DNA of 64,000 nucleotides from Pirellulaceae bacterium (GTDB lineage Bacteria > Planctomycetota > Planctomycetia > Pirellulales > Pirellulaceae). Location of the stretch: contig BPJU01000014.1 of assembly GCA_026004775.1 (NCBI GenBank), forward strand, positions 62,001 through 126,000, read 5' to 3'. Shown here piece after piece: positions 18,461 through 26,920 of the stretch (its first letter is position 1; every line of letters begins with the position of its first letter). A program made the position numbers and the translations under genes. The notes under the pieces were generated by a model, which worked only from the letters and a program-made list of their open reading frames with translations, was not told the DNA's origin and ran no database searches.

Positions 18461-20206
18461 ATGATGGTGACCACGCAATCAACGTCCGAAAATCTCTCGC
18501 AGCGCAACCGACCGCGCTCCTCCGCGGAAGCGCCTTTACGAGCCTTGGTGGTGGACGACGAACCGGTTGCCCGGCGGGTGGTGATCTTCGCTCTCACGCA
18601 TGAAGGCTTTGTCTGCGACGCGGCGGTCGATGGGTTGGATGCCCTGGAGAAAATCCGCCGGTCGTCGTACGATCTTGTGGTGACCGACCTGCTGATGCCC
18701 CACAAACATGGGCATGCTTTGTCGGTGGAATTATTGGAGCGGCGGCGCGATGGCACGCCGCTCATTGTCGTGCACACCTCGGTCGATAATCCTCGACTCA
18801 CCAAAGACCTCATCATGCGCGGCGTAGATGACGTGGTGTATAAGCCCGCCCAATATGAAGCCTTTGCCGCCAAGATGCGGGCCATGGTCAAGCGCCGCCG
18901 ATTGGAGACAAGTCGAGTCTGCGCGGCGGTGGAATCCGAGGCTCCCCGTGCCGGCCTCTCGGCCAGTCCGTGCCTGGCCACGCCTTGTAACTCTTTGCAG
19001 CCGGTACATCCCGAGGAATTCGAGCAACGGCTGAGCAACATCCACCATCTCCTGCCGGTTTCCGACGTGGCTGTGGAAGTGGTGCACCGCGTCCGCCGGG
19101 ACGACTGTGATGCCCGCTCGCTGGCCGAGCTTATCAAGCGCGACGCGGTTCTGACCACCGAGTTGCTGAAAATGGTCAACAACGGTCTTTATAACCCGTC
19201 CGGCCGCAAAATCACCGAGTTGCACGAAGCCGTTGCGCGGGTGGGGATCAAGCGCATTGGTGAGATCTCATTGGCTGTTTCCACGTTCAAGGGCCTGGCG
19301 CGGCTGGCGTTGCCTTGGTTCGACACAGAATTGACGCACGTGCGGAGTTTAGCCGGGTGTCTGCTGGCCGATCGTCTCAGCGCTTCGAACACCGACCCGC
19401 GCGTCAATCAGTCGGTCACGTTCTCGGCGCTTCTCTTCCCGCTTGCACGTGCCGTGGTGGGTGCCGAGTTCTCGGAACTTTACGAAAAAATGTTGGAATT
19501 AGCGCGGGATCGGCAGTGCGCCCTGGACGAGGTGGAAGCCGAATTCCTGCCGGTCAGTCCCGTCAAGGCGCTGGTGCGACTGATTTCCCAGTGGAATCTG
19601 CCGGCCGATCTTTACGCCCCTCTGGCTCACTTGGAGGCTTCACCGCAGGAACTCGACCAGTTACCACCGCTACTAGCGGAAGCGGTGCGCTCGCTGCAGC
19701 GCGTGCTGGCTCTGGTTCCGTTTACCGTTGGTCGATGGATGCCGTGGGAGTCGGTCGGGGTACCGCCGAGCCATGTGCTGGCGCCGGCCGATCCGCAGAG
19801 GCTCGTGGGGCTGGTCGAGCAGGTACGGGGCGAGCTGAAAAACCAGCCGGGCGGGCCTTCCCAAAAAGTCCACCACGGCACGGCCAGTCCAAGTCACCTC
19901 AAGCTGTTCTATGCCCGTTTCGGTCCGGCCGGGCATGACTGGCTGCGCGACGTGTTGAACACATTCGACTTCCAACTGGAAGATGCGGCAGGTGCACCGC
20001 ACGCGCTTCCTCCGGGTACCGTTGTCAATGCGGTGGAAGCCACGCCGGAGGAAATCGTACCCCTGTCCGAACAGGCAGCCACCCGCAACCTACTGCTGTT
20101 CCTGCCCGGCGGTAGCCAAGTTCCTCCCGGCGACCCGCATTTCCTGGTGCTTCCCACCAGCTACCGCTCATTGATGATGCACTGCGCGCAACACGCTTCG
20201 CGTTGA
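18461..20206 (+). CDS. Response regulator with HDOD output domain, tandem paralogue
   Basis: 581 residues with the same order as the preceding protein: REC (LVVDDEPVARR, phosphoacceptor in VVTDLLMPHKHG, Lys in VVYKPAQY) and HDOD (LTTELLKMVNNGLYNPSGRKITELHEAVARVG). The C-terminal region is again long and unassigned. The gap to the upstream paralogue is 15 bp. Divergence is large, so this duplication is old. Hpt, REC-HDOD and REC-HDOD probably form one phosphorelay. Confidence 0.9.
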   Translation: MMVTTQSTSENLSQRNRPRSSAEAPLRALVVDDEPVARRVVIFALTHEGFVCDAAVDGLDALEKIRRSSYDLVVTDLLMPHKHGHALSVELLERRRDGTPLIVVHTSVDNPRLTKDLIMRGVDDVVYKPAQYEAFAAKMRAMVKRRRLETSRVCAAVESEAPRAGLSASPCLATPCNSLQPVHPEEFEQRLSNIHHLLPVSDVAVEVVHRVRRDDCDARSLAELIKRDAVLTTELLKMVNNGLYNPSGRKITELHEAVARVGIKRIGEISLAVSTFKGLARLALPWFDTELTHVRSLAGCLLADRLSASNTDPRVNQSVTFSALLFPLARAVVGAEFSELYEKMLELARDRQCALDEVEAEFLPVSPVKALVRLISQWNLPADLYAPLAHLEASPQELDQLPPLLAEAVRSLQRVLALVPFTVGRWMPWESVGVPPSHVLAPADPQRLVGLVEQVRGELKNQPGGPSQKVHHGTASPSHLKLFYARFGPAGHDWLRDVLNTFDFQLEDAAGAPHALPPGTVVNAVEATPEEIVPLSEQAATRNLLLFLPGGSQVPPGDPHFLVLPTSYRSLMMHCAQHASR

Positions 20207-20211
20207 CGGCC

Positions 20212-21555
20212 CTATCGGGCATTGCGGGAAGCCTCTGGTCGTGTCAATGCTGCGCCGCCCGCCGCCCAAAACAGAGCAACGCTCATCAACAAAGCAGCCG
20301 CATCCGCCATACGCCCCAACGGCGGCGTTGTGAGAATAATAAACGCCAGCTTGAATACCATATAACTGAAGGCCGTTCCCCAAACGATTCCCCAACCGAA
20401 AATGAACCGACTGGGCACCGAATCGACCACTGTTCGATCCCGGCGCCATAACGGGCCGATGGCCACCCAGAACAACACCGCCGCGTACAGGGGGTGCAAC
20501 AGATAGCCGCCGGCAGCCGTGTGGACTCCCCACAAGAAAGCCTTGGCGAGCCAGGCAAGGTAGAGCGACGGTTGCAAGGCAGCGATCTGCCAGGCCACGC
20601 GCCACAAGGCCGCGTCGATTTCATGCCAGCGGCTATGTCCCACACGCCGCGCAGCCGGCACACACACCTTCCAGGTACGCCAGTCGAACCCGCGCTCGAT
20701 GTCGCTGTACCGAACCGTCGGATCGGCCAGTTCCTCATGTCCCCGCTCCTGCCATCGACGCCGCTCGGAAAGAATCATCGTCGCCAGCGGCTGCAAGTCA
20801 CTGGGTAACCGCTCTACGTCCGCATCTTTCAGAAAAGCCGTGACTACCCCTGCGAAATTCGCTCCTCCAAAAGCAACCAAACCCAATTGGCCAACCAATA
20901 TCCACCGCAGGCAACAATAAGCCACAAGCGGCCCAAAGGAAACTATCACAAACCTAACTGCCGCGCGGACATATAAACTTTTATCATTTCCTGGAGACTG
21001 ATACCAAAGTAGCCATACTGCCAGCACAGGTGCATAGACCACCAAAAATAAATAGGCCGGTCGCAAGTGATAGGCAACACATATTCCGGCCGTTAGTAAT
21101 AGCCATTTTGAAAGTGTGGGTCGGTACACACATTGTAAAAGCCAGCCGACTACGGCAATAGCAGTGGCGGCTGCCACGGCATCCGGTGCGAGCGCATTGC
21201 CGTAACGATAAAAAAAATGGGAATAGAGCAGGGCGGATGCCGCGATCATACTCCGCCAGCGCTCCCCCGTAGCTACCGCCAACCCTTGCCATAGTATGCG
21301 AACGCAGATTACCTGCCAGAGAAATTGGAAGACTATCAGTGCATCGTGCCCGCTATCAACCAGATTACTCACATAAAGCAGCGCTGGATACCCGACGGTC
21401 CGCATGGCGCGGAGTGGATCGTGCCAGGGGAATTGCTCGTAACTGGGTGTGTCCGGTACCGGTTGGGGCCGGAAAAGCCCCGTGGCGTACCATCCGGCCG
21501 CTACCAGCAGGACCTGGCCCCAGAAAACGAAGGTTGGTTGCCAAAAACGCTTCAT
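20212..21555 (-). CDS. Polytopic membrane protein, possibly GT-C glycosyltransferase-like
   Basis: 447 residues with about ten hydrophobic segments spread along the length, and large soluble loops. After the first segment it has PDTPSYEQFPWHDPLRAMRTVGYPALL; an acidic-aromatic loop in this position is usual for membrane glycosyltransferases of the GT-C type, but I cannot identify the family. It converges with the REC-HDOD gene (5-bp gap) and diverges from the acyltransferase gene. A role in cell-surface glycan assembly is an inference from fold and neighbour. Confidence 0.6.
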   Translation of the reverse strand: MKRFWQPTFVFWGQVLLVAAGWYATGLFRPQPVPDTPSYEQFPWHDPLRAMRTVGYPALLYVSNLVDSGHDALIVFQFLWQVICVRILWQGLAVATGERWRSMIAASALLYSHFFYRYGNALAPDAVAAATAIAVVGWLLQCVYRPTLSKWLLLTAGICVAYHLRPAYLFLVVYAPVLAVWLLWYQSPGNDKSLYVRAAVRFVIVSFGPLVAYCCLRWILVGQLGLVAFGGANFAGVVTAFLKDADVERLPSDLQPLATMILSERRRWQERGHEELADPTVRYSDIERGFDWRTWKVCVPAARRVGHSRWHEIDAALWRVAWQIAALQPSLYLAWLAKAFLWGVHTAAGGYLLHPLYAAVLFWVAIGPLWRRDRTVVDSVPSRFIFGWGIVWGTAFSYMVFKLAFIILTTPPLGRMADAAALLMSVALFWAAGGAALTRPEASRNAR

Positions 21556-21814
21556 CGAGTCTTGTCCTGCTCGGAGAATAAAACGCTATACCTTGGGCTG
21601 CCCATGGGACGGATCCGGTGCGTTCCGCACCGGTGCCGAGCGTAGCCGACGCCGATGCTGGCCCAGCCCGGTTGCCGTTCGGCGCGCCTGCCCAGCCGTT
21701 CGCCCGCGGCAAGGCCCGTTCTGCGAAAGGCTCGCCCCCGTGACCAGACTCACGTCTCGCCGACTTGTCCCGATCGTGATTATGCTGACATAAAAACTCC
21801 AGCCATAGAGTACC

Positions 21815-23758
21815 ATGGGACAATCCACGTACCGGCCCGAAATCGATGGACTCCGAGGGATCAGCATTTTAGGGGTGCTGTTTTACCATGCACGACTGGG
21901 TGCCCCGGGCGGCTACGTGGGGGTCGATGTGTTTTTTGTCATATCCGGGTACTTGATCACTCGGTTGATCCTTAGCGAGCAGCACGCGGGGCGGTTTTCG
22001 CTGGTGAGCTTTTGGGAGCGGCGGGTGCGGCGGATCGGGCCGGCGTTGCTGGCTCTGCTGCTGGTAGCACTCGGAATCTCCACGCTGTTGTTACTCCCGA
22101 TGGACCTGCGGCAGACCGCCAGGGCCGCCGCGTTTCAAGCTCTCCTGTCGGGAAATTTCTACTTTTGGCGCCAGACCGGGTATTTTGCGGCTCCAGCCGA
22201 GCTCCAGCCGCTGATCCACACCTGGTCGCTGGCCGTGGAAGAGCAGTTTTATTTGGCCTACCCGCTGCTGGTTATGGTTTGCTGCCGTTGGTCGGTCGCC
22301 GCTCGGCAGCGATTGTGGTTCGCGTTGGCGATTGTTTCCTTTCTGGCCTGCTGCTACGCCACGGCTTACCACCCGGCGGCTGCTTTCTATTTGGCTCCGC
22401 TGCGTGCCTGGGAGTTGCTCGTTGGCGCTTTGCTGGGGCTGTCGCCCGGAAGATCGGTCCCGGCTTGGCAGAGTGAGCTGTGTGGGCTGTGCGGAGTGTT
22501 TCTGATCGTGGCCAGCATGCTGTGGTTCGACCAACGGACGTGGTTTCCGGGCGTGGCGGCACTGATGCCGGTGGCGGGAGCCGCTCTGGCCGTCCGCTTC
22601 GCTACGGCCGGCACCCGTGTCGGCATGCTGCTGGGCCATCCGTGGCTGGTCGGCGTCGGCCTGGTTTCCTATTCGCTTTATCTCTGGCATTGGCCGCTGC
22701 TTTCCTGGTTCCATTACACGGGCGGGGCTCGTTTTGAATCCCCGTTGTGGCGCGGTTCCGTCGCATTGCTGGCGGTTGGCCTGGCTTATGCCAGTTGGCG
22801 GTGGGTTGAACAACCAATTCGGCGTCGGTGTTGGCTGGTCCAGCCCCAATTGTTGATGGGCTCTGCTCTGGGCGGCACGCTGGTGGTGATCGGCCTGGCG
22901 GCGGCCATTGATTGGGCGGGCGGCTTGCCGGCGCGGTTCCCGGCAGCGGTACTGGAAATGGCTGCGGCCCTTCGACCGCCCCAGCAAGTAGGGCCGAGCG
23001 ATGTCGATATTCGCAACGATCGAGTGCCTCCGCTCGGGGACGCTGATCGCCGGCCGTCGCTTCTTTTGTGGGGTGACAGCCATGCGGTGGTGCTCGAGCC
23101 GCTGCTGGACGAATTGGGACGCCGCTGGGGAGTCGGGCTCTACAGTGTGGCACGCGAGGCTACGCCGATCGTGACGCGGGCGGCTGCTGAGCACAATCGG
23201 CTGGTGCTGGATTTTATCCGACGGCACCGCCTGAAATACGTGCTGCTTGTTGCTCGTTGGAGCAGCGTCTACGACCAACTATTGCAAGACCGGCCTTTCC
23301 TGGTACCGACTGCCGAACGCCGCCATCGCTTGACGGCTCTGGACGATATTCTGAACCAACTCCGGCAACTGGGTTGTACGGTGTGGATTATGTTGGAGGT
23401 TCCGAGCCAACCCGGGGGAGACGCCTACCGAGCACAACTGGTCTATTCGCGCATCTGGCCGGCGTGGTGCCGATTGGAGCGCGCGTCGCTTCGGGCGTAT
23501 CTTGACGGTACTCGGAATAGCCGCCGGTTGATATGGGCTGCCGCCGAACGCCACGCGGCGCAGGTCATCGACCCCGTGCCCACCTGCTTCGACTCGTCCG
23601 GTCAAGCCCGCGTCGAGCTGGACGGAAAACTGTTGTATTTCGACGACGATCACTTGACCCAGGACGGAGCACGGCTGCTGGTCGGCCCACTGCTGGAACC
23701 TCTGTTTGCCAAGATCAGGTCTTTGGATGAATCGACCGCAGCGCCTGACCAGAAGTAA
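21815..23758 (+). CDS. OafA/YrhL-type acyltransferase with C-terminal SGNH domain
   Basis: 647 residues. The N-terminal acyltransferase-3 membrane domain (about residues 1-350, ten helices) starts with YRPEIDGLRGISILGVLFYH and VDVFFVISGYLITRLIL, carrying the conserved Arg and His used for acyl transfer. The C-terminal periplasmic SGNH domain has LLWGDSHAVVLEPLL near residue 410 and the D-x-x-H pair in FDDDHLTQDGARLL. Such fusions O-acetylate cell-surface or exopolysaccharide sugars. It is divergently transcribed from the membrane-protein gene; no clear ribosome-binding site. Confidence 0.92.
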   Translation: MGQSTYRPEIDGLRGISILGVLFYHARLGAPGGYVGVDVFFVISGYLITRLILSEQHAGRFSLVSFWERRVRRIGPALLALLLVALGISTLLLLPMDLRQTARAAAFQALLSGNFYFWRQTGYFAAPAELQPLIHTWSLAVEEQFYLAYPLLVMVCCRWSVAARQRLWFALAIVSFLACCYATAYHPAAAFYLAPLRAWELLVGALLGLSPGRSVPAWQSELCGLCGVFLIVASMLWFDQRTWFPGVAALMPVAGAALAVRFATAGTRVGMLLGHPWLVGVGLVSYSLYLWHWPLLSWFHYTGGARFESPLWRGSVALLAVGLAYASWRWVEQPIRRRCWLVQPQLLMGSALGGTLVVIGLAAAIDWAGGLPARFPAAVLEMAAALRPPQQVGPSDVDIRNDRVPPLGDADRRPSLLLWGDSHAVVLEPLLDELGRRWGVGLYSVAREATPIVTRAAAEHNRLVLDFIRRHRLKYVLLVARWSSVYDQLLQDRPFLVPTAERRHRLTALDDILNQLRQLGCTVWIMLEVPSQPGGDAYRAQLVYSRIWPAWCRLERASLRAYLDGTRNSRRLIWAAAERHAAQVIDPVPTCFDSSGQARVELDGKLLYFDDDHLTQDGARLLVGPLLEPLFAKIRSLDESTAAPDQK

Positions 23759-23939
23759 CGCGCTTCTCTATCCTGCAAGGTTCCGCGGCCACACCGGCAC
23801 GCAGATTGGCCGCCCTACGCCTAGCGCCGACTCTACCAGTGCAAACGGCTTGGGGAGGTCGAGGCGTAACATGCCATATTCCCGGCGGCAATGATCTTTT
23901 CATTGCACCGCAGCGCAATTGGACAAGTTGGCCCCATAA

Positions 23940-23957
23940 GTGGGCCATTTGGCCCAC
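23940..23957. repeat. 8-bp-arm palindrome upstream of the dehydrogenase promoter
   Basis: GTGGGCCA-TT-TGGCCCAC is a perfect hairpin palindrome. It lies 65 bp before the -10 element of the dehydrogenase gene and 180 bp after the acyltransferase stop. No T-run follows, so it is not an ordinary terminator; it could be an operator. Confidence 0.5.
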
Positions 23958-23965
23958 GCATCGTC

Positions 23966-24027
23966 GTTCGCAAGTCCAAGCTGCTTGCGATCCCCCTTGC
24001 GAACCGCAAGCCGACGTGAAATATAAT
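23966..24027 (+). promoter_or_regulatory. Promoter and inverted repeat before the PVC dehydrogenase gene
   Basis: A TATAAT hexamer lies at 24022-24027, with TTGCGA at 23997-24002 (19-bp spacing) as a possible -35. The -35 is embedded in CTTGCGAAC (23996-24004), which is the inverse of GTTCGCAAG at 23966-23974; another CTTGCGA lies between them. The arrangement looks like an operator overlapping a promoter. It also argues against the ATG at 24026 as a start codon, because that ATG overlaps the -10. Confidence 0.5.
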
Positions 24028-24073
24028 GACTTTTTCGCACAGAACGAGCTGGCTTAACCGTGGGAGTAGATCA

Positions 24074-26863
24074 ATGCGCATGCCTGGGTTGGTTGTTGGA
24101 TTAGCCACGCTTCTGGTGACGGCGCCGGTGTTGGCTGAGGAAGTTCGGTTCCGGCTGGAACCGGGAGACCACATTTGTATTATCGGCGGCACCGTGGCCG
24201 AACGCATGCAGCATTATGGTTGGCTGGAAACGCTGCTGTATGCTCACTATCCGAAACATCAACTGGTGTTTCGCAATCTGGCCTATAGCGGCGACGAGAT
24301 CGATCCCAGGCGGCGGCTCCGTTCTATGGATTTCGGTACGCCCGACCAGTGGCTGTCGGGCAATGCTCCCATTCCCCAACCGAAGAAATTGGGGCCCCGG
24401 GATGAGGGGAAGGTGCGCGAAAACCGTTTCGAGTTGACCAACACACGAGCCGACGTCATTTTCGCCTTTTTCGGATACAACGAATCGTGGGCGGGCCAAG
24501 AGGGACTGGCTGAATTCGAAAAAGTGCTGGACCAGCAACTCAAACACATGCTCAGCCAGCAGTACAACGGCAAGTCTTCCCCGCGCATCGTGTTGTTTTC
24601 TCCTATTGCCATGGAACTGTTGGACGATCCGAACTTGCCATCACCCGAGCATGTTCGGCAGGTCAATGAACGGTTGGCCATTTATACCGATGTGATGCGG
24701 AAGGTGGCGGCTGCCAACCAGGTAGTTTTCGTCGACCTCTTTACGCCCTCAAGGAGATTCGGGGAAAAACGTCCTTCGGAAGACACGACTCCCGGGCGCC
24801 CCTTTACGATCAACGGCATCCACCAGAACGAACGCGGCGACTTGTGGATCGCTCAGGCGGCGCTTGATCAACTCATCGGCAAAGAGCGTCCCGCCGAACA
24901 ACAGGAAGGTTGGAAGGAAAAGCTCGAGCCGCTTCGTCAGGCGGTGCTGGACAAGTGCTGGCACTGGTTCCACCGCTACCGCACCACCGACGGTTACTCC
25001 ACGTATGGTGATCGCGCCTTTCTCAAATTTTCCGAAGGCCCGGGCGGATATGGAAAAGGGCTTTCGAATTACACGGTACTGCAGCGCGAACTGGAAGTGC
25101 TCGATATTATGACTTCCAACCGAGACGCGGTAATCTGGGCGGCAGCGCAAGGTGAAAAGCTCCAGGCGAAGGATGACAATATTCCCGAGTTCATCCCGGT
25201 CATCAGCAACAAGCCCGGTCCGCTGGAAGGCGGCAAGCACATTTTTTTGGGCGGCAAGGAGGCGATCGAAAAAATGACGGTCCATGCCGACATGGAGGTG
25301 ACGTTGTTTGCTGACGAGTCGATGTTTCCGGAACTGGTCAATCCAGTGCAAATGGCATTCGATACGAGGGGAAGGCTGTGGGTGGCAACCTGGCCGACTT
25401 ATCCGCATTGGCAGCCGACTCAGCCGATGAACAATTGCCTTCTAATCCTGGAAGACCGTGACCAGGACGGGGTGGCAGACCATTGCACGCGATTTGCGGA
25501 CGACTTGGATAACATAACGGGATTCGAGTTTTGGGGTGGCGGTGTGCTGGTGGCTCAAGGGCCGGATCTGGTTATCCTTTATGACCGGGACGGAGACGAC
25601 CGTTACGACGAGCGGGAGCGGTTGGTGCACGGTTTGGACACGGCCGACACGCACCACACGGCCAACAGTTTTGTATTGGATCCGGGCGGGGCGCTCTATT
25701 TTCAGGAGGGGACGTTCCATCATACGCAGGTGGAAACTCCGTGGGGGCCTGTGCGCCGCGTGGCCAACGGAGCGGTGTTTCGCTATGAGCCGCGTGCGCA
25801 GAAATTCGACGTCTACGTCTCCGTGCCTTTCGCCAATCCCCACGGGCACATTTTCGATCGCTGGGGCCAAGACATCGTCTGGGACGGCACCGGCGCTCAG
25901 CCCTACCACGCCACGCTTTTTTCCGGTGACGTCGATTTTCCCCATAAACACCGCAAACCGCCGCAAGTCTACCAGCAGCGAACACGTCCCTGTCCGGGTA
26001 CGGAGTTGTTGAGCAGCCAACACTTCCCCGATGATTTTCAGGGAAACTTGTTGGTGCTGAATGTCATCGGATTCCAGGGGATTTTGCAGTATAAGGTCAG
26101 TGACGACGGAGCGAGTTTTTCGGCGGTCGAGCAGGAACCGATTCTTTATTCGAGCGATCCGAATTTTCGCCCTGTGGATATCGAGATCGGTCCAGACGGG
26201 GCGATCTGGTTCGTCGACTGGCACAATCCGATCATCGGTCACATGCAGCACAACTTGCGTGACCCCAGTCGGGACCGCGAGCATGGGAGGGTGTACCGGG
26301 TGACGTATCGGGGGCGGCCTTTGTCGGTAAGTCCTCCCATACATGGGGCCACCCTGGAGCAGCTTCTGGACAATCTGAAGTCTCCCGAGGACCGCGTGCG
26401 GTACCGCACGCGAATCGAATTGAGCGCCCGGCCGACGGAAGAAGTGGTGGCCGCCGCCCGGAAATGGCTGGAACAACTGGACAAGAACGATCCGGACTAC
26501 GAGCATCACGTGCTGGAAGGTCTGTGGCTTATGCAAAACCACAATGTGGTGGACGCGGCGCTGCTGGATCGCGTATTGCAATCACCCGATTTCCGGGCGC
26601 GTGCGGCGGCGGTGCGCGTTCTGGTCGCGTGGCGCGATCGGCTGGATGGAGTGTTGGACCGGCTGGAAAAAGCGGTTAATGACGAACATCCCCGCGTGCG
26701 GCTGGAAGCCCTTCGAGCCCTCAGCTTCTTCCGAGGCGAGGATGTAGAGCGCGCCGAAGAAATCGCACTTCAGTCGATATTATATCCCCAAGACCGATAT
26801 CTGAAATTTGTCTTGGATGAAACCTTAGCAACGTTGGACCGAAGGAAAAAATCCGCAAAATAG
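24074..26863 (+). CDS. PVC-type dehydrogenase: SGNH domain plus beta-propeller and HEAT repeats
   Basis: 929 residues from the ATG preceded by GGGAG, beginning with a signal peptide (MPGLVVGLATLLVTAPVLA). An SGNH-hydrolase-like domain follows (residues 18-290: GDHICIIGGTVAERM, NLAYSGDEIDPR, FFGYNESWAG, INGIHQNERG). The PQQ-dehydrogenase-like propeller of the Pirellula/Verrucomicrobia family (about 380-740) has ADESMFPELVNPVQMAFDTRGRLWVATWP and repeated DRDGDDRYDERERLVHG loops. The end holds HEAT repeats. Such proteins are usually fused to a c-type cytochrome; here that part is the separate next gene. Confidence 0.88.
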   Translation: MRMPGLVVGLATLLVTAPVLAEEVRFRLEPGDHICIIGGTVAERMQHYGWLETLLYAHYPKHQLVFRNLAYSGDEIDPRRRLRSMDFGTPDQWLSGNAPIPQPKKLGPRDEGKVRENRFELTNTRADVIFAFFGYNESWAGQEGLAEFEKVLDQQLKHMLSQQYNGKSSPRIVLFSPIAMELLDDPNLPSPEHVRQVNERLAIYTDVMRKVAAANQVVFVDLFTPSRRFGEKRPSEDTTPGRPFTINGIHQNERGDLWIAQAALDQLIGKERPAEQQEGWKEKLEPLRQAVLDKCWHWFHRYRTTDGYSTYGDRAFLKFSEGPGGYGKGLSNYTVLQRELEVLDIMTSNRDAVIWAAAQGEKLQAKDDNIPEFIPVISNKPGPLEGGKHIFLGGKEAIEKMTVHADMEVTLFADESMFPELVNPVQMAFDTRGRLWVATWPTYPHWQPTQPMNNCLLILEDRDQDGVADHCTRFADDLDNITGFEFWGGGVLVAQGPDLVILYDRDGDDRYDERERLVHGLDTADTHHTANSFVLDPGGALYFQEGTFHHTQVETPWGPVRRVANGAVFRYEPRAQKFDVYVSVPFANPHGHIFDRWGQDIVWDGTGAQPYHATLFSGDVDFPHKHRKPPQVYQQRTRPCPGTELLSSQHFPDDFQGNLLVLNVIGFQGILQYKVSDDGASFSAVEQEPILYSSDPNFRPVDIEIGPDGAIWFVDWHNPIIGHMQHNLRDPSRDREHGRVYRVTYRGRPLSVSPPIHGATLEQLLDNLKSPEDRVRYRTRIELSARPTEEVVAAARKWLEQLDKNDPDYEHHVLEGLWLMQNHNVVDAALLDRVLQSPDFRARAAAVRVLVAWRDRLDGVLDRLEKAVNDEHPRVRLEALRALSFFRGEDVERAEEIALQSILYPQDRYLKFVLDETLATLDRRKKSAK

Positions 26864-26920
26864 CATCGCCTCCATGTGCAGATACTGTGTTCGTCCCAAT
26901 GTATGTGAAAAACGACGAGG

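Noticed and set aside
22091-23278. 395-codon open frame on the minus strand inside the acyltransferase gene
   Set aside because: Antisense shadow of a clear OafA-type gene; composition is Arg/Gln/Pro-rich without domains.
24026-24073. Earlier ATG for the PVC dehydrogenase
   Set aside because: It overlaps the TATAAT box, lacks a ribosome-binding site and would bury the signal peptide.
25442-26581. 379-codon open frame antisense to the PVC dehydrogenase
   Set aside because: Shadow frame caused by codon bias; the sense protein is well supported.
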